From NCBI GenBank assembly GCA_002415855.1, contig DIAS01000126.1, forward strand, positions 39,866 through 103,865: a stretch of 64,000 nt of DNA. Reading direction: 5' to 3'. A model generated the notes under the pieces. That model did no database searches and was not told where the DNA came from. It was given only the letters and a program-made list of their open reading frames with translations. Each line of letters opens with the position of its first letter. Within the stretch, counting starts at the first letter, position 1. The stretch is from Bacteroidales bacterium UBA5072. Lineage in GTDB: Bacteria > Bacteroidota > Bacteroidia > Bacteroidales > UBA10428. Position numbers and translations under genes: made by a program. This document shows positions 34,475-44,077 of the stretch, piece after piece.

Positions 34475-36742
34475 TTATTGAGGAATTGCCGAAAACGGCC
34501 TGTCTTTGATATCAGATCCAAACCCCGCGTTTGGACTGGGTCCCATTTCAAACACCAGATGGCCTCCCTCAATAATTTGCCTGTATGTGATGTATGATTT
34601 CGTATAGGGTTTGTCATTCAGCATGGCTGACTGGATATACAGGTTCTCCCCACTGATATTGAGGGCTTTCACGACAAAGCTCTTCCCATGGGGCAGCATT
34701 AAGGCGGCCTCATCAAAAAGGGGGCTTCCGAATACAAAAACGCCGTTGGCCGGATTGACCGGATAGAGTCCCAAGGCGGAGAGGATGTACCAGGCTGACA
34801 TCTGGCCGCAATCTTCGTTCCCACATAATCCATCCGGTTTGTCGGAATAAAGTGCCTGCATAATGGACCTGGCTTTTTCCGCCGTTTTCCATTGCTGTCC
34901 TGCGTAGGCATATAGATAAGCGATATGATGGCTTGGTTCATTGCCGTGGGCATATTGTCCTATGAGTCCTGAAATATCGGCAGAGGCCTTCTCGCCCATG
35001 TCGCCTTCCACAACAAAGAGACTGTCGAGTTTGGCCAGGAATGGCCCGTCTCCTCCAAAGAGTCGGATCAGTCCTTCCACATCGTGCGGGACGAGCCAGG
35101 TATATTGCCAGGCGTTCCCTTCGGTATAATCACCCCATTCGTGTATTGACTGAAACGGGCTGAAGGGCTCACGGAACTTTCCGTTATCCAGTTTTGCACG
35201 CATAAAATGTGTCACTGGGTCAAAATATTGCTGATAAAAGGTGGCGCGTTTCGAATAATACTCGTAATCCTCCATCTTGCCCAATGCCAGTGCCATTTGT
35301 GCAATACACCAGTCGGAAATGCAGTATTCCAAAGCTTTGGAAACGGATTCTCTTTCTTTGTCAGCAGGGATAAATCCCTTTTCTTTCAGGAATCCCACCC
35401 CATAATCATCGCGTGAGGATGAGACTTTCATGGCTTCAAAAGCCAGTTTAGCATCAATGCCACGGAAGCCTTTAAACCAGGCATCCGCGATGATCGGTAC
35501 CGCACTGTATCCCACCATGCAGTCGGTTTCATTGCCCATCAGATGCCAGACCGGTAGTTTACCCTGTTGTTTGTAAATAGTCAGCATGGTATTCACCATG
35601 TCATTTACCCTTTCGGGCTGGGTCAGCGTAAAGAGGGGATGTGCAGCCCGGTAGGTATCCCAAAGAGAAAAAACCGAATAGGTCCGGAAACCTTGATCGG
35701 GATGAGCCTTCCCGTCGGCTCCCCGGTAATCACCATTGCTGTCACAAAAAAGGGCCGGATGAATGTAACTATGAAACAGTGCAGTATAAAAGGTTCTCAG
35801 GAGTGCTACGTCTTTCCCTTTTACACGGATCTTACCCAGCTCTCTGTTCCAGGCTTGTTTTGCCGCGTCAGCTGCTTCCTCGAAGTTCCATTCCGGTAGT
35901 TCACCTTGCAGGTTTGCCATTGCATTTTCGCAACTTACCGGAGAAATGGCTATTTTGAGTAGCACCGGTTCATCTTGGCTGGCACCGAAGGTCAGTATTC
36001 CCGTCAGTTTGCCTGACCGGGCAGAATCACCCGGCACAAAAAGGTCATTGTCGAAAAGCTCAAATTTTTCCACAGGACAGGATGTCTGGATTACAAAAAA
36101 CACACGTTGGTCCTTTGCCCAGCCGGTGGAAAAGCGATAGCCCTCCCAGGTTGCAGGGTTAATTCTCCGGATAAAGGTTTCCGCAGGCTGATCCCAGCCT
36201 ATGCCTTCTGCCAGGTTTATGGCAATGTGCGCCTCCCGGGTTGACGGAAAGGTGTACCGGTGGAAGGCCACTCTTTCCGTTGCCGTCAGCTCCGCCAGAA
36301 TATCAAAATCTTTAAGCCTGACAGCATAATAACCTGTTGTTGCTTGCTCGTCAGCATGACTGAATCTGGAGGCATATCCTGAGAGGGGCTTATCGGCGGT
36401 TCCCGGGCTGGTCTTTACTTTCCCGGTAAAAGGGGTGATCAGGATATCACCAAGGTCACCGATTCCGGTTCCGCTCAGGTGCAACTGTGAAAATCCGGTG
36501 ATTATGCTGTCGGAATAATGGTAACCCGAACACCAGTCCCACCCTTTGATATAATTTACCGGTCCGGTCTGAACTGCGCCAAAAGGGACACTGGCTCCCA
36601 GAAAAACATGACCGTGATAGCCGGTTCCGATCATCGGATCGACATAGGCAGTAAAATCAGTTCCCCGCTGAGGATCCCCGGCACAGGAAAGGCAGGCCGC
36701 AGCAACTGCAAGGACAACTGACCACGAAGAGAAATGCTTCAT
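34475..36742 (-). CDS. GH92 family alpha-mannosidase, lipoprotein
   Basis: A 755-residue exo-alpha-mannosidase of glycoside hydrolase family 92, calcium-dependent and inverting. The signal peptide ends in lipobox L-S-C-A, so the enzyme is anchored to a membrane surface. Typical sequence: VDPMIGTGYHGHVFLGASVPFG split across the N-terminus, G-Y-H-Y-S-D, F-S-L-W-D-T-Y-R-A-A-H-P, the HGNEPSHH motif with the general acid Glu, and NEDCGQMSAWYILSALGLYP near the C-terminus. It removes mannose from N-glycans or mannans. The esterase 21 bases upstream and the transglutaminase lipoprotein downstream are probably in the same transcript. Confidence 0.95.
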   Translation of the reverse strand: MKHFSSWSVVLAVAAACLSCAGDPQRGTDFTAYVDPMIGTGYHGHVFLGASVPFGAVQTGPVNYIKGWDWCSGYHYSDSIITGFSQLHLSGTGIGDLGDILITPFTGKVKTSPGTADKPLSGYASRFSHADEQATTGYYAVRLKDFDILAELTATERVAFHRYTFPSTREAHIAINLAEGIGWDQPAETFIRRINPATWEGYRFSTGWAKDQRVFFVIQTSCPVEKFELFDNDLFVPGDSARSGKLTGILTFGASQDEPVLLKIAISPVSCENAMANLQGELPEWNFEEAADAAKQAWNRELGKIRVKGKDVALLRTFYTALFHSYIHPALFCDSNGDYRGADGKAHPDQGFRTYSVFSLWDTYRAAHPLFTLTQPERVNDMVNTMLTIYKQQGKLPVWHLMGNETDCMVGYSAVPIIADAWFKGFRGIDAKLAFEAMKVSSSRDDYGVGFLKEKGFIPADKERESVSKALEYCISDWCIAQMALALGKMEDYEYYSKRATFYQQYFDPVTHFMRAKLDNGKFREPFSPFQSIHEWGDYTEGNAWQYTWLVPHDVEGLIRLFGGDGPFLAKLDSLFVVEGDMGEKASADISGLIGQYAHGNEPSHHIAYLYAYAGQQWKTAEKARSIMQALYSDKPDGLCGNEDCGQMSAWYILSALGLYPVNPANGVFVFGSPLFDEAALMLPHGKSFVVKALNISGENLYIQSAMLNDKPYTKSYITYRQIIEGGHLVFEMGPSPNAGFGSDIKDRPFSAIPQ

Positions 36743-36763
36743 ACAGGCAGTCTCGGTGATGGA

Positions 36764-37627
36764 TTAGTATTGATGAAAGGCCTCGGATATAAATGCAAGA
36801 ACCTCCGGAAACGATTCCCGCCAGTAGGTCCAGGTATGTCCGCCGTCGCGTATCCTGAATTCATGGGGTATTTCCTTTTTGCGCATGGCAATGTGAACAA
36901 GCGAATTCCCCTCGTAAAGGAAGTCATCATCCCCGCAATCTATATACCAGCGAACAGCTTTCTTCTGGTCATCGGGAATGCTGTCGAGCAGGGGCAGCAC
37001 GCTGTGTCGTTTGTAATAGGCTTCAATTTCAGCATCAGTGACATTTGTAATACCACGTTCCACGTAGTTTTTTCTGGCTTGCTCAAGCGAAAGAGCACCG
37101 GTTGATGCACTTAATGGGCAAGCTGAAGAGAACATCTCGGGATGATGCAGGGCATACATAAAGGTTCCGCCGCCACCCATTGATAGTCCTGCCACAGCCC
37201 TGTACCGTTTTTCTCCTTTGATGCGGTATTGCTTTTCAATGAAGGGAACGAACTCCTGAAAGAAAAAGTCCTCGTAAAGCCATTCCCCCTTAATATCGTT
37301 GAAATATCCGCGCTGGCCGGTGTTGGCATCAGGCATAACAACGATCATGGGAGTAGCTTTGCCCTGGTTAATGGCCTCGTCAGCAATGTGCAGCACTTCA
37401 CCAAACTGCACCCAACCGGTCTGATCATCTCCGCCGCCGTGCAGCAAATAAAGCACGGGATAGCTGCGCTGCGAGGTTTCGTAATCAGGGGGGAGGTAAA
37501 TGGCATACTTTCGGTCCATTTTCAGAATTTTGCTTGTCATCGACAGGTTATCCATAACCTTGCCGGTTTGAGCAGCCAGCATTGCGGGCAATACAGCTGC
37601 CAGCCCAAGTGCAACCAGTTTTTTCAT
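36764..37627 (-). CDS. Secreted alpha/beta-hydrolase esterase (esterase D / CE1-like)
   Basis: A 287-residue secreted esterase with a signal peptide (about 1-19, ending L-A-A-Q). The oxyanion region LLHGGGDDQTGW, the nucleophile elbow GLSMGGGGTF, an acid in CGDDDFLYEG and His in R-D-G-G-H-T-W-T-Y-W form the catalytic machinery. The family includes feruloyl, acetylxylan and tributyrin esterases, so it may deacylate glycans. The frame extends to 37720, but ATG 37627 starts the signal peptide. It precedes GH92 by 21 bases. Confidence 0.88.
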   Translation of the reverse strand: MKKLVALGLAAVLPAMLAAQTGKVMDNLSMTSKILKMDRKYAIYLPPDYETSQRSYPVLYLLHGGGDDQTGWVQFGEVLHIADEAINQGKATPMIVVMPDANTGQRGYFNDIKGEWLYEDFFFQEFVPFIEKQYRIKGEKRYRAVAGLSMGGGGTFMYALHHPEMFSSACPLSASTGALSLEQARKNYVERGITNVTDAEIEAYYKRHSVLPLLDSIPDDQKKAVRWYIDCGDDDFLYEGNSLVHIAMRKKEIPHEFRIRDGGHTWTYWRESFPEVLAFISEAFHQY

Positions 37628-37729
37628 GATATGTTTGGTATATGTTGGTGGAAGAAGTGAATGGTGCGCATTTAAACAGTAAGTATAACCATTATCGGGA
37701 ACATTTGCAAAGTTGATCATGCAGCTGCC

Positions 37730-38347
37730 TCAGGGGTATTTGCCCGCGAAGACCGTATAGGACCTGTTATTGTTCACCATGTAATGATAATCCTCAGCCA
37801 GCCGGATCAGGTTCTTGCGGCTGGGTTTCCTGATGCCGGCAATCTTTGGTTCCATACCAGGGGCGTCTTTCATATATATACTCAGGATTCCTATGTGCTG
37901 TTTTGACTGGTAGGCCTGGGGAATTTTGTTTTTAAAAATTACTTTGTTTTCATAAGGCAGCTCGATCAGTCCTGATCCGTCCTTTTCAAGATAATAGTGT
38001 TCACCCCGGGTATCACGTAAATAATACATGCTGATCCTGGCGAGGATCAGAAATTCCAGGAATGCTTTTTTGCCGCCGATATCCCGCGAAACATAGTATT
38101 TTCCGCCACTAATCCGGTATCCCAGTAAATCTCCCGGGAAGAGATCAACCATTCCCGGTTTTCCTGCTTCCCTGAAGTAGCAGCTTTGACCCATCAGCAG
38201 CTCGGAACGGTTATCAATATCACCATATACAGTATCGCCGCTAACCATGATGACATAACCGGTGCGAAAGTCGGCCTGGGCCAGAAGGCTCTGATAGGCC
38301 AGCAGAAAACATGCAATCAGCATGTACCTTGAAAAATAGACTGCCAT
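37730..38347 (-). CDS. Secreted protein of unknown function
   Basis: A 205-residue protein with an N-terminal signal peptide ending L-L-A-Q-A. The mature part begins GYVIMVSGDTVYGDIDNR and continues with short strands (C-Y-F-R-E-A, LLGYRISGGKYYVSRDI, KAFLEFLILA). I recall this opening from Bacteroidota proteins in which it precedes an outer-membrane beta-barrel; here the protein stops before any barrel, either a short family form or a shortened one. No catalytic motif is visible. It is upstream of and codirectional with the esterase. Confidence 0.65.
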   Translation of the reverse strand: MAVYFSRYMLIACFLLAYQSLLAQADFRTGYVIMVSGDTVYGDIDNRSELLMGQSCYFREAGKPGMVDLFPGDLLGYRISGGKYYVSRDIGGKKAFLEFLILARISMYYLRDTRGEHYYLEKDGSGLIELPYENKVIFKNKIPQAYQSKQHIGILSIYMKDAPGMEPKIAGIRKPSRKNLIRLAEDYHYMVNNNRSYTVFAGKYP

Positions 38348-38603
38348 TACGAATCCTGTTTAAAGGTTTTATCGGGTTTCGCCCTGTCCGGCTTCCATTA
38401 TGGTTGATTTGCAAATAAAGTTAGTTATTTTTTGAAAAGAAGCCGGGGTTAGTAAATATGGAAATTAAATGCTCCGTAGCCTATGTCAATGCGACCTGAT
38501 GAAACACTTCCCCACCTGTGAATTGACAGATTCCTATGCTTGCTTCCTTATCACCTGATCAATTATGTCTTCTTTATATACAGTTAACCAAGACAATTAA
38601 TCA

Positions 38604-39728
38604 TCACAATACGGATATCCCGATGATTTTTCCTATTCCAAATGTGACCGCTGCTGCGGCCAATCCGAAAATCACCTGCCTGAACCCTGAATACCAGACG
38701 CCTCTGCCTGTGAACAATGTAATGGAGGCCCCGATCAGGAACAATCCCAGTGCGCTTAGCCCGGTACTGAACAGTACGGCCTGCAAACCACCGGTAAAGA
38801 AGAAAGGTATGACAGGAATAATGGCTCCCAGCGAAAATAGCAGGAACGAGGCAAGGGAGGCCTCAAAGGCTGACCCTTTCAAATCTTCTGCATTGATGCC
38901 CAGTTCCTCCTTAACCAGCACTTCGTGGGCATGATCTTTGTTTCTGATGATCTCCTTCGCCATTTCCCGGGCCTGGCTTTCCGGTATTCCCTTGGTGATA
39001 TAAATGATGGCCAGTTCCTTCTCTTCTCCGTCGGGATTGACTTCCAGCTCTTCCATTTCAAGCTCCATCTGGTTCTCATAAAGCTCCTGCGAGCTTTTTA
39101 CCGAGATCCATTCACCCAGTGCCATGGACAGCGCACCCGCCAGCAGGCCTGCAATCCCGGCCAGCAGCACTTCTTTTTGTCCGTTCGTGGCTCCTGCAAT
39201 ACCCATCACAAGACTGAAATTCGATACCAGACCGTCATTGCCCCCTAGTACTGCAGCTCTCAGGGCGTTACCACCTACGGAACGGTGTCGTTTTTCAAAC
39301 CTGGCCAGATTGGATCCTGAGATCCTGGTTTGTGAATTCAGGATGTTTTTCAGAATGGTCACATGGGCTGTATCAGAAATACTTCCGGCTTGCTTTTCAC
39401 GCTTTCTCGACTTCAATATCGAGGCAGAGAGACTCTTTTCGGTGTCGAGCAGCACACCAAGAACATAATCATATCCCAGCACCCCGCCGATAGTTTTCAA
39501 AACCCTGGCCCTCGCAGAGGGGCCCGGCATTTGCGATGCATCAAGGTTTTGCTTTTTCAGGAACGCCAGCGCATGGCCCTTTTCTATTTCACTCATCTGG
39601 TGAAAAACGGCTGAAATGGTTTCATCGGTTTCATGCGCTGCCAGTAACCTGTACAAAAAGGCTGCATCTACCTCCGTCTGGATGTTTTTTAGTGTCATAA
39701 AGGATAATAGCTGATTTTCTGTTACCAT
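38604..39728 (-). CDS. Ferritin-like domain plus VIT1/CCC1 family transporter
   Basis: A 374-residue two-domain protein. Residues about 1-140 are a rubrerythrin/ferritin-like four-helix segment with E-V-D-A-A-F-L-Y and an E-I-E-K-G-H iron motif. Residues about 150-374 are VIT1-like: VLGGNDGLVSNFSLVMGIAGA and GALSMALGEWISVKS, then a charged cytosolic loop and a final group of helices. Members with this layout (MbfA-type) export or store iron or manganese across the membrane. It diverges from the ThuA gene. Confidence 0.9.
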   Translation of the reverse strand: MVTENQLLSFMTLKNIQTEVDAAFLYRLLAAHETDETISAVFHQMSEIEKGHALAFLKKQNLDASQMPGPSARARVLKTIGGVLGYDYVLGVLLDTEKSLSASILKSRKREKQAGSISDTAHVTILKNILNSQTRISGSNLARFEKRHRSVGGNALRAAVLGGNDGLVSNFSLVMGIAGATNGQKEVLLAGIAGLLAGALSMALGEWISVKSSQELYENQMELEMEELEVNPDGEEKELAIIYITKGIPESQAREMAKEIIRNKDHAHEVLVKEELGINAEDLKGSAFEASLASFLLFSLGAIIPVIPFFFTGGLQAVLFSTGLSALGLFLIGASITLFTGRGVWYSGFRQVIFGLAAAAVTFGIGKIIGISVL

Positions 39729-39796
39729 AAAAATAGAAAATAATTACCTGTGCAAGGACTAAATTTCATAATATTGAATCCAAATGTGTGTTCCAA

Positions 39797-40594
39797 ATGA
39801 AAGCAAATCCCGGACTAAACCCTGATCGTGCACTGTCCTTGCCTTGTGTGCTCCTCATCCTGGTATTTCACTTGTTCTTTTCTGGTATACAGGGCCGGGA
39901 TCCGGTTTTCAGGGCAGTTGTACTGACCGAAACGGGGGGGCAGCATGGCCCTTTTACAGATGCAGCCCGCGTGTGGCTCAATAAACTGGCAAGTGACAGC
40001 AATTTTACCATCGATTATATCAGTAATACAGACCAGATTAATGATGATTTCCTGTCACAGTATCAGGTCTTCATTCAGCTCGATTTTCCGCCGTATAACT
40101 GGAATGAAAAGGCAGCAGCGGCATTTGAGAGATACATCATCGAAGGGAAAGGCGGAGGCTGGGTAGGATTTCACCATGCCACTTTACTCGGGGAATTCGA
40201 TGGCTACTCCATGTGGAACTGGTTTTCCGGCTTCATGGGAGGAATCCGTTTCGACAATTATATCGCAGGACTTGCGGCAGGGACAGTTCATACGGAGGAC
40301 CAAAGCCATCCTGTGATGAAGGGAATGCCGGCTTCATTCGTGATTGCGGATGAGGAATGGTACACCTGGGATAAAAGCCCGCGACCCTGCGTTCATGTTC
40401 TGGCCAGTGTGGATGAATCAAGCTATTCCCCTTATTCCGACATTACCATGGGAGATCATCCCGTGATCTGGACTAATGAAAAGGTAAGGGCCAGGAATGT
40501 CTACATCTTCATGGGACACCACCCCGGACTGTTTCAGAACGGAGCCTATACCATTCTGGTGCGAAATGCAATCTTCTGGGCTGCAGGGGAATAG
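39797..40594 (+). CDS. ThuA-like domain protein
   Basis: A 265-residue exported protein with an N-terminal hydrophobic segment (about 13-33). The ThuA fold, a class I glutamine-amidotransferase-like domain, is seen in A-V-V-L-T-E-T-G-G-Q-H-G, then Q-V-F-I-Q-L-D-F-P, GGGWVGFHHATLL with its histidine pair, H-P-V-M-K-G and VYIFMGHHPGLFQ. The family takes part in disaccharide use, and recent work links it to keto-sugar pathways. ATG 39797 is preferred to an in-frame GTG at 39788. The downstream transglutaminase gene follows after 30 bases. Confidence 0.87.
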   Translation: MKANPGLNPDRALSLPCVLLILVFHLFFSGIQGRDPVFRAVVLTETGGQHGPFTDAARVWLNKLASDSNFTIDYISNTDQINDDFLSQYQVFIQLDFPPYNWNEKAAAAFERYIIEGKGGGWVGFHHATLLGEFDGYSMWNWFSGFMGGIRFDNYIAGLAAGTVHTEDQSHPVMKGMPASFVIADEEWYTWDKSPRPCVHVLASVDESSYSPYSDITMGDHPVIWTNEKVRARNVYIFMGHHPGLFQNGAYTILVRNAIFWAAGE

Positions 40595-40624
40595 ATGGTT
40601 ATAAATCCGACCAAAGCATGAACC

Positions 40625-41701
40625 ATGAGAACTTTATTTGCCATATTGCTGTTTGGCCCATGGATCGGATTAAACGCGCAAAGGATGCCCGGAACTTACT
40701 CTGTGGGCAGGATCATGGCGCGTGTCCCTGATTCACTTACCTACTCGGTAAATGACCTGGCCGGTTATATCAATCAGAACTTCATGGATGAGAAGGATAA
40801 AACGCGCGCCATTTTTACATGGATCACCCGCAACATCCGTTACAATTTCGACAGCCTCTTCAGCATCCGCGATTATCCTCCTCCGGAGGAGATCTCGGAA
40901 AGGGTCCTGCAAACGAGGGTAGGGGTTTGTCTGCATTTTGCCAGCCTGTTCTGTGAACTGGCCAACCAAGCAGGCATTAAGGCATATGTCATTCAGGGAT
41001 ACACACGGCAAAACCGGGTGGTGGATTATCTTCCTCATGTATGGTGTGCCGGATTCATAGATTCTACCTGGTACCTCTTTGATCCTACCTGGGGATCAGG
41101 TTATTATCGTGTACACCCCGAAGATCTGATCCGATCGCATATGCCTTTTGATCCGATGTGGCAGTTCCTTGAACATCCTTTGACCTGCAAGGAGTTTTAT
41201 GAGAATAATTACAGGGAGCGCTGGAAAAGGCCGGTTTTTCATTATACCGATACCTTGCGAGATTATGAGCTGGCTTCGGAGATGGAAAGAAATGTTTCAG
41301 CAGCACGCAGAATAGAACAGGATGGTGACTGCAACTCCTTCACCGCGGCCAAACATCTTGTCCTTCAGGGCAACATTGAGTACCTCCGCAACAAGAGCAA
41401 TGCGGAAAAGTATGATTCGGCAGTTGACCTGTATAATCAGGCAATCAGGAGGCTCAATAAGGTTATTGAATACGGCAACAGACAGTATCAGCCCGAAGCG
41501 GATTTTGCCGCGATGAGGCTGGCACTCGACACGGTTGAATTATTGTTAACGCGCACCGGGATTACGTTGTCAGGGATCAGGGATCCGATCGAGAACGCTG
41601 TTGTTTCGATTGCCGGGCTGCAGGCATCCATAGCGGGTACCTGGCAGGTATTGGTTGAACAGAGGGCCGCCCTGCAGGGCCATTTCAGGAGAAATGATTG
41701 A
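40625..41701 (+). CDS. Secreted transglutaminase-like cysteine protease domain protein
   Basis: A 358-residue protein with a signal peptide (about 1-18). A transglutaminase-core domain spans about 55-160 with the full triad: Cys in RVGVCLHFASLFCELANQAGI, His in Y-L-P-H-V-W-C and Asp in LFDPTWGSGY. The C-terminal 170 residues are helical and unassigned. Bacterial members act as peptidases or peptide-modifying enzymes in the envelope. It follows the ThuA gene and ends at a small hairpin shared with the convergent GH5 gene. Confidence 0.85.
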   Translation: MRTLFAILLFGPWIGLNAQRMPGTYSVGRIMARVPDSLTYSVNDLAGYINQNFMDEKDKTRAIFTWITRNIRYNFDSLFSIRDYPPPEEISERVLQTRVGVCLHFASLFCELANQAGIKAYVIQGYTRQNRVVDYLPHVWCAGFIDSTWYLFDPTWGSGYYRVHPEDLIRSHMPFDPMWQFLEHPLTCKEFYENNYRERWKRPVFHYTDTLRDYELASEMERNVSAARRIEQDGDCNSFTAAKHLVLQGNIEYLRNKSNAEKYDSAVDLYNQAIRRLNKVIEYGNRQYQPEADFAAMRLALDTVELLLTRTGITLSGIRDPIENAVVSIAGLQASIAGTWQVLVEQRAALQGHFRRND

Positions 41702-41720
41702 GCACTAAACAGTTTATGGA

Positions 41721-41738
41721 CACAGGCAAAAGCCTGTG
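41721..41738. terminator. Short hairpin between convergent genes
   Basis: CACAGGC (41721-41727) and GCCTGTG (41732-41738) form a perfect 7-base stem with an AAAA loop, just before the stop of the minus-strand GH5 gene and 20 bases after the transglutaminase gene. There is no T run on either side, so it may slow rather than end transcription. Confidence 0.45.
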
Positions 41739-43481
41739 CTACTGCAATTCGATAAAGCCAAGGTTGAATCCTCCTTTTTCTGCCAAAACCTTCAGGGTAT
41801 GTTTTCCCCTGGTGAGGTTGACACTCCCCAATGAGACGGTTTCCCAGGCCTGGCTTCCGCCGGTTCTGTCAACTGTAACTCCGTCTGCTACCGGTACATC
41901 ATCCCACATCAATTTCATACTTCCTGTATTGTTGCTGACTGCAACCCGGGCAGAAATCCGAAAACTGCCCTCCCGGTTCACTGTAACGGTGAAACTTAGC
42001 CATTCACCATCTTCAACCGACATGACATTGAATCCGTTGGTGAAGCCGGTACTATCCTGGCAGATTTCAATGTCCACGCCATCATTACGGTATTTCCGGC
42101 CCCTGTTACCGGTCTTTTTACCTTCTTCACCTGTATTTTCCATGTCTGCATCATGATAGGCATATTCCGGGTAACCCATGTCGAAATCGGATGCATAGAT
42201 CCGTCCGGGTATTGAATTCCCTGAGAAAGGAATGGAAGATTTATCCTCCGGCTGCCTGAACATTGCATCGATCACGTCTTTGTTGAACCTGCAATTTTCA
42301 GCTTTGAGGTTTTCGGCAATTTCGAAAAGTACCTTGGTGGCAAGCTCCCTGGTTGGCCTTCCGGAGCTCTTGTTCCAAAAGTCCACGATCTGCTGGTACT
42401 CTTTGGGGGCAACGATCAACATCGGGCATACCACCGAGTTGATCTTCTTCAGCGGCCACCAGGCCCAGCCAATGTGGTTTTTCTCCACAAGGGAAATGCA
42501 ATCGGTAAACCATTTATCGGAATTTTCCCCGCTTTCGCCGAGCCATACAGGTATGTTGAATTTATCTCGCAGGGCAAGGATCGCGTTCAGTGCTTCCTGT
42601 CTGTTGGGACTCCAGTACTTGTGAAAGCTCAGCACCATGTTCTTGTCGTCAGGACCCTCGAATCCCCTGTAGTTGTTGCCCCAGCCATTTCCCTCGATGA
42701 TAATGATGTGGTTGTTGTCCACCTCCCGGATGGCTTTGGTTATTTCGGAATACAGATCCCAGAGGGGTTTGTTCAGTGTATCCTCGAGGCCGTTCTTGTT
42801 TTTCCCCTCAAATGTCCAGTTGGGCTCATTGATCAAATCGTAGCCGCCAATATTGGGTTCATTGGCGTACCGCTCGGCAAGCTTTTTCCAAAGCGCAACT
42901 GTCTTTTCCCGGTTAAGGGTGCTTTCCCAGAGCGATGGTTTGGTTTCATCATAGTCTGAAATATTGGCATCCTTGCCTTGACCCCCGGGGGCCGCATGCA
43001 AGTCCAGTATCAGGTAGAGATTGTTCGCTTTGCACCATGCCAGCAGACTGTCAGTCATTGTGAATCCACGGGTCAGCCAGGTATTTTGTCCCCCGACAGG
43101 TTCTTTCTCAATAGGCAGGGTGAACAGGTTGTAATGCATGGGCAGGCGGATGCTGTTAAAGCCCCATTTGGCAAGCGAATCCACATCAGCTCTTGTCATG
43201 TGGTTCTGAAGCCAAAGGTCGTAGAATTTATCACAGTTCTCCTGTCCGATCAGGTCGGTGATACGGGCTTTGATGGAATGCTGCATGCCTTTGTTGTTTA
43301 TCTGCAGCATATAACCTTCCTGAAGCATCCATCCTCCAAGGCCCATTCCCCTTAGGATCACTTCGTTGCCTTTCCCGTCGATGATTCTGGAGCCATCGGC
43401 TTTTAAAAATCCCTGTCCGTGTATCGTTGGTGTTCCCAGGGATAAAAGCAAAAATCCGATTAACAAAAATCTGTTCTTCAT
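41739..43481 (-). CDS. GH5 family glycoside hydrolase with C-terminal CBM6-like domain
   Basis: A 580-residue secreted enzyme (signal peptide about 1-23). The GH5 catalytic domain (about 25-400) has acid/base Glu219 in YDLINEPNW and nucleophile Glu316 in VWLGESGEN; LRGMGLGGWMLQEGYML and L-D-L-H-A-A-P-G-G-Q are family segments. The C-terminal about 150 residues (VDIEICQDSTGFTNGFNV onward, ending R-G-K-H-T-L-K-V) match the CBM6 beta-sandwich. GH5 covers cellulases, mannanases, glucanases and others, so the glycan is unknown. Confidence 0.9.
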   Translation of the reverse strand: MKNRFLLIGFLLLSLGTPTIHGQGFLKADGSRIIDGKGNEVILRGMGLGGWMLQEGYMLQINNKGMQHSIKARITDLIGQENCDKFYDLWLQNHMTRADVDSLAKWGFNSIRLPMHYNLFTLPIEKEPVGGQNTWLTRGFTMTDSLLAWCKANNLYLILDLHAAPGGQGKDANISDYDETKPSLWESTLNREKTVALWKKLAERYANEPNIGGYDLINEPNWTFEGKNKNGLEDTLNKPLWDLYSEITKAIREVDNNHIIIIEGNGWGNNYRGFEGPDDKNMVLSFHKYWSPNRQEALNAILALRDKFNIPVWLGESGENSDKWFTDCISLVEKNHIGWAWWPLKKINSVVCPMLIVAPKEYQQIVDFWNKSSGRPTRELATKVLFEIAENLKAENCRFNKDVIDAMFRQPEDKSSIPFSGNSIPGRIYASDFDMGYPEYAYHDADMENTGEEGKKTGNRGRKYRNDGVDIEICQDSTGFTNGFNVMSVEDGEWLSFTVTVNREGSFRISARVAVSNNTGSMKLMWDDVPVADGVTVDRTGGSQAWETVSLGSVNLTRGKHTLKVLAEKGGFNLGFIELQ

Positions 43482-43515
43482 GCCATTATGATTATGTTCC
43501 GTTCATTGCTGCCCT

Positions 43516-44076
43516 TCACCCATTTCCTGCAACCTGTGTGTCTTTTGTCCCTGATCCCTGTTCCAACTCCGGATTGATCTTGGCATACCTGACCTCATCC
43601 CACAGTTGGCCTTCTTTAAAAACAGACTTCCTGAAAATTCCCTCCTTTGTATAGCCGCATTTTTCCAGAACCTTTTGGGAAGCAGTGTTATATTCGTAAA
43701 CCCCGGTATGTATCCTGGCAAAACCAAGCACCCTGAATCCATAGTCCGTGATTAAATTCACGGCAGCTGTCATAATTCCCTTGTTCCAATAAGGTTCGCC
43801 AAGAAAATATCCTATCTCAGCCGTTCTCCGGTAAACATTCTCACAAGGCGAAAGGCTGATGTTGCCAACATGCTCACCCTTGAATTCAATGGCAAAAAAG
43901 GAACTGTGGTGCATGAAATGCCGGATGAAATCCGAGGCATCCTCAATGGTGTATGGAAAAGGAAATCCATCCCGCAGGTTGCGGCCGATCTTTTCATTGT
44001 TGGCCAGTTCAGCAAGACGGGGGGCATCGGATTCCCGGAGTGGGCGGAGGGATATATTACCGGATACCAGTTCCAT
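43516..44076 (-). CDS. GNAT family N-acetyltransferase (RimJ/RimL-like)
   Basis: A 186-residue GNAT protein with the ribosomal-protein acetyltransferase opening (S-G-N-I-S-L-R-P-L-R-E-S-D-A-P-R-L) and an acetyl-CoA segment near E-P-Y-W-N-K-G-I-M-T-A-A-V, then ARIHTGVYEYNTASQKVLEKCGY, typical of this subgroup. The target, a protein N-terminus or a small amine, is unknown. It starts one base after the stop of the MuiA-type gene, so the two are cotranscribed. Confidence 0.88.
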   Translation of the reverse strand: MELVSGNISLRPLRESDAPRLAELANNEKIGRNLRDGFPFPYTIEDASDFIRHFMHHSSFFAIEFKGEHVGNISLSPCENVYRRTAEIGYFLGEPYWNKGIMTAAVNLITDYGFRVLGFARIHTGVYEYNTASQKVLEKCGYTKEGIFRKSVFKEGQLWDEVRYAKINPELEQGSGTKDTQVAGNG

Positions 44077-44077
44077 A

